Positions 9,272 through 18,225 of a stretch of DNA of 55,054 bases are shown here, piece by piece. Positions within the stretch are counted from its first letter, which is position 1, and each line of letters begins with the position of its first letter. The stretch lies in assembly GCF_004795015.1 (NCBI RefSeq), contig NZ_SSBI01000056.1, positions 1 to 55,054 on the forward strand. Reading direction: 5' to 3'. A program made the position numbers and the translations under genes. The notes under the pieces were generated by a model that did no database searches, was not told the DNA's origin, and was given only the letters and a program-made list of their open reading frames with translations. The DNA comes from Streptomyces sp. A1277 (GTDB taxonomy: Bacteria > Actinomycetota > Actinomycetes > Streptomycetales > Streptomycetaceae).

Positions 9272-9314
9272 CGCGCACGCCCTCCTCCCGGAGTCCGGGA
9301 GGAGGGCGTGCGCG
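9272..9314. terminator. Strong bidirectional terminator hairpin
   Basis: A perfect 21-base inverted repeat (9272-9292 with 9294-9314) around a single central base; the real loop would be three to five bases. It sits between the convergent MMPL remnant and the solute-binding protein gene, two bases from the latter's stop. It works on either strand. The absence of a U-tract is usual in Streptomyces. Confidence 0.8.
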
Positions 9315-9315
9315 T

Positions 9316-10611
9316 TCAGCGCTGGTAGCGGGCCAGGACCCGGTTGCCGTCGGACACCAGACGCTTCTTCAGCTCGGCCGCGTCGATCGCCCCGCTGTAG
9401 TACTCCTGGAGCGCGGGGGTGGCGACCTTGTCCTTCCACTCGGGGTAGCCGCGCACGGACTGGGCCGGTGCGGAGCGCAGCGCTCCGGCGAGGGCGGCGC
9501 CGGTGGCCCAGCCCCGGTCCGCGGTGTGCAGGGCGGGGTCGGCCAGCGCCTCGGTGCCGGTCGGCAGCATCCAGTCGCCCTTGGCCAGGCGCACCATGTT
9601 CGCCGGCCGCAGCAGGAAGTCGATGAACTGAACGGCTTCCTTCTTGTGCGGGCTGTCCTCGGCGACGGACAGGGTCTGCGGGCTCACCCCCTGGGCGAGG
9701 CCGTCCCGGCCGGCCGGGGCGGGCAGCACCGTCCACTCGAAGCCCTTCGGCGCCTGCTCGACGACCTGCTGGCGGTAGGAGAAGCCGAGCGGCACCATCG
9801 CGTACTTGCCGCCGAAGAAGCCGGGCAGGGTGTCGCCGCCGCCCATGCCGAGCGCGGTGCGGGCGGCGCTGTGGTCGGTGTCGACCTGGTCGTGGATGGT
9901 GTCCGGGACCACCTGGTCGTCCTCCCCCATCGCGACGGTCACCTTTCCGTCGGCGCCCCGGTGGAAGAGCTCGCCGCCGGCCGAGAGGCCGAGGTTGAGG
10001 GTGACGGAGACGGGTTCCTTGAGCGGCCAGGCGACCCCGTAGCGTCCCTTGCCCGTCAGCTCCTTGGTCACCTCCCGGAACTCCGGCCAGCTCCAGGGCT
10101 TCTCGGGGGTGGGGATACGGACTCCGGATTCCTTGAGGATCCTGGTGTTGGCGATCAGGACCCGGGGCTCCTGGAGGAAGGGCACTCCGTAGACCCCGCC
10201 GTCGAAGGTGGTGGTCTGCCAACTCTGCCGGGGGATGTCTCCGGTCAGCCGGTCCGGCAGGAGCGTGCGCAGGTCGGCGAGGTAGCCCCCGTACGCGAAG
10301 TCCGCGAGGTCGTCGGAGGCATCGTGGATGACGTCGGGCGCCTCGCCGCCCTCGAAGGAGGTGAGGAGCTGGTCGTGGACGCTGTCCCAGCTGCCCTGGA
10401 CGTACTGGACCTGGATGCCGGGGTGGGCCGCGTTCCACTCCTTCACCAGCTGCTTGTTGATGTCGACGGACTCCTTCTGCCAGGCCAGCGACTGGAAGCG
10501 GAGCCGGATCTTCCCGTCCGCGTCGCCGTCGCCGCCCCCTCCGCCGCAGCCGGTGAGCAGCAGGGCCATCGCGGTGGCCGCCGCGGCTGCCGTACGTACC
10601 AGCGCGCGCAT
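9316..10611 (-). CDS. Extracellular sugar-binding lipoprotein of an ABC importer
   Basis: A 431-residue family 1 solute-binding protein. It begins MRALVRTAAAAATAMALLLTG and has the lipobox LLLTGC followed by a Gly/Asp-rich linker, so it should be lipid-anchored outside the membrane. Sequence elements of the MalE group are seen: IRLRFQSLAWQKESVD, WNAAHPGIQVQYVQGSWD and the PDVIHDASDDLADFAYGG segment. It is the last gene of a leftward run after the two permeases, and its ATG overlaps the malG-type stop by one base (TGATG), so translation is coupled. No dedicated ATPase gene is present; Streptomyces sugar importers commonly share the MsiK ATPase encoded elsewhere. The sugar is not known. Confidence 0.9.
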   Translation of the reverse strand: MRALVRTAAAAATAMALLLTGCGGGGGDGDADGKIRLRFQSLAWQKESVDINKQLVKEWNAAHPGIQVQYVQGSWDSVHDQLLTSFEGGEAPDVIHDASDDLADFAYGGYLADLRTLLPDRLTGDIPRQSWQTTTFDGGVYGVPFLQEPRVLIANTRILKESGVRIPTPEKPWSWPEFREVTKELTGKGRYGVAWPLKEPVSVTLNLGLSAGGELFHRGADGKVTVAMGEDDQVVPDTIHDQVDTDHSAARTALGMGGGDTLPGFFGGKYAMVPLGFSYRQQVVEQAPKGFEWTVLPAPAGRDGLAQGVSPQTLSVAEDSPHKKEAVQFIDFLLRPANMVRLAKGDWMLPTGTEALADPALHTADRGWATGAALAGALRSAPAQSVRGYPEWKDKVATPALQEYYSGAIDAAELKKRLVSDGNRVLARYQR

Positions 10612-11444
10612 CAGCTCTTCACCGCCCCGGCCAGCATGCCGCCGGTGATCCGGCGCTGGATGACGGCGAACAGGACGAGCGAGGGGAGGGTGGCGAGGAA
10701 CGCGGCGGCGGCGAGCGGGCCGAGGTCGGCGGCGCCCTCGGCACCGAGGAAGTGTGTCAGTACGACCGGCAAGGTCTGCTTCTCCGGTGTCTTGAGGAGG
10801 ACGAGCGCGAAGAAGAACTCGTTCCACGCGGTGATGAACGCGAAGAGGGCCGTGGCGACGATGCCGGGGGCCAGCAGCGGGGCGGTGACCGAGACCAGCG
10901 TCCGCAGCCGGCCCGCCCCGTCGACCGCCGCCGCCTCCTCCAGTTCGGGCGGCACGGCCCGTACGTAGCCCACGAGCATCCACAGCGCGAAGGGCAGGGC
11001 CCACACCACGTAGACCATGATCAGCCCCGCGAGCGTGTTGATCAGGTGCAGGTGCTTGAGGACCAGGAAGAGCGGAATGATCAGCAGGACGAAGGGGAAC
11101 GCCTGGCTGACCACGACCCAGCCGGTGGCCGCCGTGGCGAGCCGGGTGCGGTGGCGGGCCATCACATAGGCCATCGGCGTGGCGATGACGACGGCGACGA
11201 CCCCGGCCGAGAGCGCGGCGATCAGCGAGTTGGCGGCGGCCCGCAGCAGCGGCTGCTCGTCGAACGCCTGCCGGAAGTTGTCCAGCGTCGGGTCCCGGGG
11301 AATCCAGGTCGGGTGCAGGGACCCCAGCTCGGGCGCGGGTTTGAAGGCCGTGGAGATCAGCCAGAGGAACGGGAACGCCAGGAAGACCAGGTAGCACAGC
11401 AGCGCCAGATACTGCCCGGCGCGCACGGACCGCTTGGTGCGCAT
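10611..11444 (-). CDS. MalG-type sugar ABC transporter permease
   Basis: A 277-residue inner membrane permease with about six helices. The start at the ATG complement 11442-11444 has GAGGA nine bases before it; an in-frame GTG six bases earlier (11450) would overlap the malF-type stop and is possible. The coupling loop EAA motif is clear: PPELEEAAAVDGAGRLRTL, followed by PLLAPGIVATALFAFITAWNEFFFALVL, the MalG family hallmark. It overlaps the following solute-binding gene by one base. With the 316-residue partner it should form the heterodimeric channel of a carbohydrate importer. Confidence 0.92.
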   Translation of the reverse strand: MRTKRSVRAGQYLALLCYLVFLAFPFLWLISTAFKPAPELGSLHPTWIPRDPTLDNFRQAFDEQPLLRAAANSLIAALSAGVVAVVIATPMAYVMARHRTRLATAATGWVVVSQAFPFVLLIIPLFLVLKHLHLINTLAGLIMVYVVWALPFALWMLVGYVRAVPPELEEAAAVDGAGRLRTLVSVTAPLLAPGIVATALFAFITAWNEFFFALVLLKTPEKQTLPVVLTHFLGAEGAADLGPLAAAAFLATLPSLVLFAVIQRRITGGMLAGAVKS

Positions 11445-11446
11445 GC

Positions 11447-12397
11447 TCACCGGTCCTCGCCTCCCCCGAGCCGTCCGGCGAGGTACACGGCGAGGATCAC
11501 GGAGATCACCGCGACCATCACACAGCCCATCGCGGCGGCGTAGCCGAACTGCCCGTACCGGAATGCCTCCTCGTACGCGAAGAGCATCGGCAGCCGGGTG
11601 CGGACGCCGGGGCCGCCGTTGGTCAGGACGTAGACCAGCGCGAAGGAGTTGAAGTTCCAAATAAAATTGAGCGCGGTGATGGACAGGGCGACCGGCCGGA
11701 TGGCGGGCCAGGTGACGGTCCGGAACCTGCGCCAGGCACCCGCGCCGTCCAGGGCCGCGGCCTCGTGGAGTTCCTGCGGGGTGTTCTGCAGCCCGGCCAG
11801 CAGGGCGACGGTGGTCTGCGGCATGCCGGCCCAGACGCCGACGAGGATCACCGCGGGCAGGGCGGTGGCGAGCCCGGTCAGCCAGTCCCGGCCGTCCCCG
11901 AGGCCCAGGTCGCGGATGGTCTCGTTGAGGATGCCGGCATCCGGGTTGTAGACGAGCCGCCACATGATGCCGACGACGACCTCGGGCATCGCCCACGGGA
12001 TGATCGCCAGGGCCCGGGCCAGCCAGCGCATCCGCAGGTTCTCGTTGAGCAGCAGGGCGAGGCCGAGCGCGAGCAGGAACTGCGGGACGGTGACGCCGAC
12101 CGCCCACACCAGGCCGATCCGGAACGACTCCCAGAACAGCCCGTCGTGCAGCAGGTCCTGGAAGTTCAGCGTGCCGACCCACTGGGTGGCGCGGGTGCGG
12201 CCCGACTGGGAGTCGGTGAAGGCCAGCAAGATGCCGTAGAGCAGCGGGCCGACGCTCAGGACCAGGATCGGGATGAGGGCCGGCAGCACCAGGAACCAGG
12301 TGCCGGGGGCCCCGCCGGGCCGCGCGGACCGCTCGGTGCGCCGCTTGTCCGGCGGACCGTGCCGCCCGGACCGCACGGTTGCACTCGCCAATGTCAT
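11447..12397 (-). CDS. MalF-type sugar ABC transporter permease
   Basis: A 316-residue permease, first gene of the leftward sugar-importer operon. A 30-residue basic N-terminus precedes the first helix (GTWFLVLPALIPILVLSVGPLLYG). The EAA loop is HEAAALDGAGAWRRFRTVTWP and the typical MalF segment FIWNFNSFALVYVLTNGGP follows. Three successive AT-rich codons (AAT TTT ATT, 11661-11669) stand out in this otherwise very GC-rich gene. Its divergent neighbour is the phosphotransferase gene; the roughly 125 bases between them must hold the promoter, though no clear box or operator was recognised there. Confidence 0.92.
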   Translation of the reverse strand: MTLASATVRSGRHGPPDKRRTERSARPGGAPGTWFLVLPALIPILVLSVGPLLYGILLAFTDSQSGRTRATQWVGTLNFQDLLHDGLFWESFRIGLVWAVGVTVPQFLLALGLALLLNENLRMRWLARALAIIPWAMPEVVVGIMWRLVYNPDAGILNETIRDLGLGDGRDWLTGLATALPAVILVGVWAGMPQTTVALLAGLQNTPQELHEAAALDGAGAWRRFRTVTWPAIRPVALSITALNFIWNFNSFALVYVLTNGGPGVRTRLPMLFAYEEAFRYGQFGYAAAMGCVMVAVISVILAVYLAGRLGGGEDR

Positions 12398-12523
12398 GGA
12401 TGAGCCCCCTTTGCGTCATTCGATCGGCTTTAGGCCGTTCTGGCCGCTCAGGTGGCCTCCGTCATCGTGCTGACGGGCCGCCGGTTCGTCAAGACAACCT
12501 GCACGGATGCGAAAATCGGATCC

Positions 12524-13390
12524 ATGAACGAGATGGAAGCGCGCGAGGTGCTCACCGCCGCCGGGTTCTCCGGTGACGCCGAACTGCTCGCGCTCGGCGA
12601 GAACGCCGTGTTCGCGGCCGGTGACCTCGTCGTCAAGGTCGGCCGGGACGCCGTGCGCAGCCCGGAGCTGCGGGAGCGGGCCGAGCGCGAGGTGGCCGTC
12701 GCGCGGTGGCTCGCCGACTCGGGCGTGCCCGCCGTGCGGGCCGCCGAGCCCGGGGCGCGGCTGGTCGAGGGCCACCCGGTGACCCTGTGGCACCGGCTGC
12801 CCGAGGCGGTGCGCCCGGCCGAACCGCGCGACCTGGCCCCGCTGCTCACCGCCGTGCACGCGCTGCCCGCGCCCGCGGACTTCACTCTGCCCCGCCGCGA
12901 GCTGCTCGGCGGCGTCGAGCGCTGGCTGCACCTGGCGGGCGACGCGATCGACCCGGCCGACGCCGACTATCTGCGCGAGCGCCGCGACGGCTTCGCGGCG
13001 GCGGCAGCGGCGCTGGTCCCGCATCTGCCCCCGGGCCCCATCCACGGCGACGCGCTGGCACGCAACGTCCATGTCGGCCCGGCCGGACCGGTCCTGGTGG
13101 ACCTGGAGACCTTCGCCGCGGACCTGCGCGAGCACGACCTGGTGGTCCTCGCCCTGTCCCGCGACCGGTACGGCCTGGCGGCCGGGGCCTATGACGCGTT
13201 CACCGAGGCGTACGGCTGGGACGTGCGCGAGTGGGAGGGCTGCGGGGTGCTGCGCGGGGCGCGGGAGACGGCGAGCTGTGCGTGGGTCGCGCAGCACGCC
13301 CCGGCCAACGCGGCGGCTCTCGCCGAATTCCGTCGGCGCGTGGCGTCCCTGCGGGACGGGGACACGGCGGTGCGGTGGTACCCCTTCTGA
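12524..13390 (+). CDS. APH/choline-kinase-fold phosphotransferase
   Basis: A 288-residue protein of the aminoglycoside phosphotransferase fold. The ATG at 12524 (MNEMEAREVLTAAGFSGDAELL) is preferred over an upstream in-frame ATG at 12452 because the family fold begins here; the ribosome site is weak (GGA). It has a nucleotide-binding lysine in DLVVKVGRD, the catalytic loop HGDALARNVHVG (His-Gly-Asp with metal-binding Asn) and the metal Asp in LVDLETFAADLREHDL. The substrate is not evident; Streptomyces has many such kinases and few are resistance enzymes. It is divergent from the sugar importer and followed by a tandem repeat. Confidence 0.8.
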   Translation: MNEMEAREVLTAAGFSGDAELLALGENAVFAAGDLVVKVGRDAVRSPELRERAEREVAVARWLADSGVPAVRAAEPGARLVEGHPVTLWHRLPEAVRPAEPRDLAPLLTAVHALPAPADFTLPRRELLGGVERWLHLAGDAIDPADADYLRERRDGFAAAAAALVPHLPPGPIHGDALARNVHVGPAGPVLVDLETFAADLREHDLVVLALSRDRYGLAAGAYDAFTEAYGWDVREWEGCGVLRGARETASCAWVAQHAPANAAALAEFRRRVASLRDGDTAVRWYPF

Positions 13391-13397
13391 GGGTTCT

Positions 13398-13553
13398 GTC
13401 CTCAATCGCCGGACGGCCTGGATACGGCCGAGCCGGCCCACGCACCGGCCAAGCGCCTGTCCTCAATCGCCGGACGGGCTTGGTTCGGCCTGGCCGACCC
13501 GCGCACCGGCCAAGCACTTGTCCTCAATCGCCGGACGGGCTGGATACGGCCGG
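13398..13553. repeat. 61-bp tandem repeat, about 2.5 units
   Basis: The same 19 bases (GTCCTCAATCGCCGGACGG) occur at 13398, 13459 and 13520, exactly 61 bases apart. Units one and two also share the end GCACCGGCCAAGC, and units one and three share CTGGATACGGCCG. The core resembles the short CCGGACGGGCT element scattered between genes in many Streptomyces genomes. The third unit runs into the 3' end of the exonuclease gene and supplies its stop codon. Function unknown; it may help to terminate the two convergent transcripts. Confidence 0.85.
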
Positions 13554-14285
13554 GCTCGATTCGGCGGCCGGCGCCGGCTCCCGGACCGGCCAGCGGCCGT
13601 CGATCTCCGCGTCGGCGGTGCCCTTGCGGCGCAGGAACTGCTGGAAGTCGGCGGCCCACTCCGCGTACCAGGCGATCTGGCGCTCGTGGAGCCGGGCGGC
13701 GTCCAGCTCGGCCACCGCGCGGTGCCGGCCGGCTATCGCGTACGCCACGCGCACCGCGGCCAGCGCGTCCGCCGCCGCGTCGTGCGCCCCGCCGTGGACC
13801 ACGCCGTACTCGACGCAGACCGCCTCAAGGTTCCGCTTGCCCTTGCGGTAGCGGTCGACGGCCCGGTCGATGGTGTACGGGTCGATGACGGGCCCGATGG
13901 GGGCGCCGTCGAGCCGGTCGCTGAGCGAGGGCAGCCGGTGGCGGTGCAACTCGGCGGTGAGCAGCGTCAGATCGAAGGCCGCGTTGTACGCGACGACGGG
14001 GACGCCCCGGCGCCAGTAGCCGGCCAGGGTGTCGGCGATCTCGTCGGCCACCTCGCGCGCCGGCCGGCCCTCGGACGCGGCCCGCTCACTGCTGATGCCG
14101 TGGATCGCGGAGGCTTGGGCGGGGATGCGGATGCCCGGGTCGGCCAGCCAGCTGTGCCGGTCCACCGGCTCGCCGTCCAGCCCGTCCACGGCGATCACCG
14201 CGGCCGTCACGATGCGGGCCTCCAGCGGGTCCGTCCCCGTCGTCTCCAGATCGAAGCCGACCAGCGCATGCCGGTGCCAGCTCAT
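13524..14285 (-). CDS. DEDDh 3'-5' exonuclease (DNA polymerase III epsilon-like)
   Basis: A 253-residue stand-alone exonuclease. The ATG complement 14283-14285 has AAGGAGG six bases before it. All three Exo motifs are present: ExoI FDLETTG (metal Asp and Glu), ExoII in VVAYNAAFDLTLL (Asp) and ExoIII HDAAADAL (His-x4-Asp). Such proteins trim 3' ends of DNA or RNA and may proofread or help repair; here there is no polymerase partner. The C-terminal tail EPAPAAESSPAVSSPSGD is low complexity, and its last codons (PSGD-stop) are encoded by the third copy of the 61-bp repeat. This suggests that the repeat truncated or extended the original 3' end. Confidence 0.9.
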   Translation of the reverse strand: MSWHRHALVGFDLETTGTDPLEARIVTAAVIAVDGLDGEPVDRHSWLADPGIRIPAQASAIHGISSERAASEGRPAREVADEIADTLAGYWRRGVPVVAYNAAFDLTLLTAELHRHRLPSLSDRLDGAPIGPVIDPYTIDRAVDRYRKGKRNLEAVCVEYGVVHGGAHDAAADALAAVRVAYAIAGRHRAVAELDAARLHERQIAWYAEWAADFQQFLRRKGTADAEIDGRWPVREPAPAAESSPAVSSPSGD

Positions 14286-14353
14286 CCCGTACCTCCTTCG
14301 TGGTGCTCCCCCGGATGACGACCACCCTCGCACGGGCCACTGACAACGCCCGG

Positions 14354-15586
14354 TCAGGAGACCGGCCGGGAGTCCGTCCAGACGGATTCGAACTCCTCGC
14401 GGTAGGTCTCGAACAGCCCGTGCTCGTACCCCTGCCCCGCCCGGACCACCGCACGCCCGCCGCCGCGCAGCACCAGCACCGGCGCCTCCATGCCGCGTGC
14501 CCGGCGCAGATAGGTCTGCACGACGCCCACCGCGTCGGCCCCGTCGCCGTCCACCAGGTAGGCCGTGAAGCGCGGGGTCTCGTCGAAGACGTGGATCTCG
14601 AAGGCGCCCGGGTCGCGGAGCTTGGAGCGCACCCGCCGCATGTGCAGGATGTTCATCTCCACCGACCGGCTCAGCTCGCCCTTCTTGAGCCCGAGCTCCC
14701 GCTCGCGGCGCTTGACCGCGCTGCTGGCCGGGTTGATGAAGAGCAGCCGTATCCGGCAGCCCGACTCGGCGAGCCGGATGAGCCGGCGGCCGGAGAAGTT
14801 CTGCACCAGCAGGTTGAGCCCGATGCCGATCGCGTCGAGGCGGCGGGCGTCGCCGAACAGGTCCTCGGCGGGCAGCTGGCGCTGGAGGCGCACCCGGTCG
14901 GAGTGGACGGAGACCACGTCCGCGTACCGGTCGCCGACCAGCTCCTCGACGGCGTCGACCGGGAGCCGGTCGGCGGAGGGCACGGCCGCCCCGCTGCCCA
15001 GCATCTCCAGGAGGCGGGCGGAGGCCCGCTCGGCCTGGGCCAGCACCGCTTCGTTGAGCGCGCGGTTGCGGGAGACGACGTTGCGCGCGACCTCCAGCTC
15101 GTCGAGCGCCAGTTCGACATCGCGGCGGTCGTCGAAGTACGGCTCGAAGCACGGCCAGTGCTGGACCATCAGCTCGCGCAGCTGGGGCAGCGTGAGGAAG
15201 CTCAGGACGTTGTCGTCGGCCGGGTCGAGCAGATAGCCCTTGCGGCGGGAGACCTCGCGCACGGCGGCCGCCCGCTGCACCCACTCCTGCCCGGCAGGGC
15301 CTGCGGCGGCCACCACCCAGTCCTCGCCGTGCACGGGCTCGTAGATCGGCCGGAGCACCGCCGCGACCACGGCACGCAGCCGCTGTTCGACGAGATTCAG
15401 CCAGATGTAGGCGCGCCCGGCCCGCTGGGCGCGCGTGCGCACCTCGCTCCAGGCGTCGGCGCCCCAGTCCAGTTCCGCACCGATCTCCAGCGGTTGCGCC
15501 AGCGAGACCGCCCCGGGCGGGACATCGGCCACATCCCCCTCGTGACCCGTGTCACCCGGGGGCAGCTCGAACCCTCCCGAGCTCAC
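14354..15586 (-). CDS. SAV2148-family HEPN domain protein
   Basis: A 410-residue protein typical of Streptomyces and annotated there as the SAV2148 HEPN family. The GTG at 15586 (VSSGGFELPPGDTGHEG) is chosen; a TTG at 15622 would add residues that look non-coding. The N-terminal half is helical, with AYIWLNLVEQRLRAVVAAV and the HEPN-like ELEVARNVVSRNRALNEAV, where the usual R-x4-6-H RNase motif is not intact. The C-terminal half (SGRRLIRLAESGCRIRLLF, then RSVEMNILHMRR) resembles an effector-like alpha/beta module of unknown role. It has no signal peptide or membrane segment. HEPN proteins often act on RNA, but catalytic activity is doubtful here. The gene is leftward and divergent from glgX. 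Confidence 0.8.
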   Translation of the reverse strand: MSSGGFELPPGDTGHEGDVADVPPGAVSLAQPLEIGAELDWGADAWSEVRTRAQRAGRAYIWLNLVEQRLRAVVAAVLRPIYEPVHGEDWVVAAAGPAGQEWVQRAAAVREVSRRKGYLLDPADDNVLSFLTLPQLRELMVQHWPCFEPYFDDRRDVELALDELEVARNVVSRNRALNEAVLAQAERASARLLEMLGSGAAVPSADRLPVDAVEELVGDRYADVVSVHSDRVRLQRQLPAEDLFGDARRLDAIGIGLNLLVQNFSGRRLIRLAESGCRIRLLFINPASSAVKRRERELGLKKGELSRSVEMNILHMRRVRSKLRDPGAFEIHVFDETPRFTAYLVDGDGADAVGVVQTYLRRARGMEAPVLVLRGGGRAVVRAGQGYEHGLFETYREEFESVWTDSRPVS

Positions 15587-15975
15587 CCACGCACCGCCTT
15601 CCACTCCCCCACCAACGATCAAGGAAGGGTACTCCGGGAGCGGGAGCCGGTGCAGCCGGATGCGCAGGCTCCTTTACCAACTCCCCATGGAATCAAACCT
15701 GTTCCCGTCGGCGCGTTCGGCGGGAGTGAGCGGATTCATAGTGATTAAACACCCCAGTAAGGGCCGCAAACCGGACAGAGGCGGCGAGGAGTGACCGAAG
15801 GCCGTTCCCGGGCGACACGGAGAGGCGCGAGGTTGACCGGACCGGGCCGTGACACGGCGACGCCGCCCCCGTTTGTCGGCCGGGTCCTAGGTACAAGCCG
15901 GTCTTTCGGGGAAGATCTGGCCCAGGTGGCCAGCATTCCCCAGGCGACCGCAGCAGAACTGGAAGAGTCGAATCC
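15587..15975. other. Divergent intergenic region between HEPN gene and glgX
   Basis: This 389-base gap between divergent genes must hold promoters for both. Bases 15680-15770 are clearly less GC-rich than the surroundings, with ATAGTGATTAAACACC near 15738-15753. A possible 35-codon frame starts at ATG 15687 (MESNLFPSARSAG...), with no recognised homology. No operator, riboswitch or terminator could be recognised with confidence. Confidence 0.4.
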
Positions 15976-18135
<2,160 letters not shown>

Positions 18136-18147
18136 GCGGCCACCGGG

Positions 18148-18209
18148 ACATCCGGTGTCACCCCGTCGTGCCCTTGTGCCCGGCGGGGTGACACAGGCGG
18201 CCCGGATGT
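18148..18209 (+). terminator. Nested hairpin between glgX and treY
   Basis: An outer stem pairs ACATCCGG (18148-18155) with CCGGATGT (18202-18209). An inner stem pairs TGTCACCCCG (18156-18165) with CGGGGTGACA (18184-18193), with an 18-base loop. It lies twelve bases after the glgX stop and ends 16 bases before the treY ATG, so it may attenuate read-through or protect the transcript end. Confidence 0.65.
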
Positions 18210-18225
18210 GGGTACGAAGGTTCCC

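Noticed and set aside
13398..13553. Possible CRISPR array
   Set aside because: The 61-base units repeat along most of their length, so there are no unique spacers, and no cas genes are present.
15687..15794. Possible small gene upstream of glgX (MESNLFPSARSAG frame)
   Set aside because: No ribosome site, no homology recognised and no clear codon bias; not listed as a gene.
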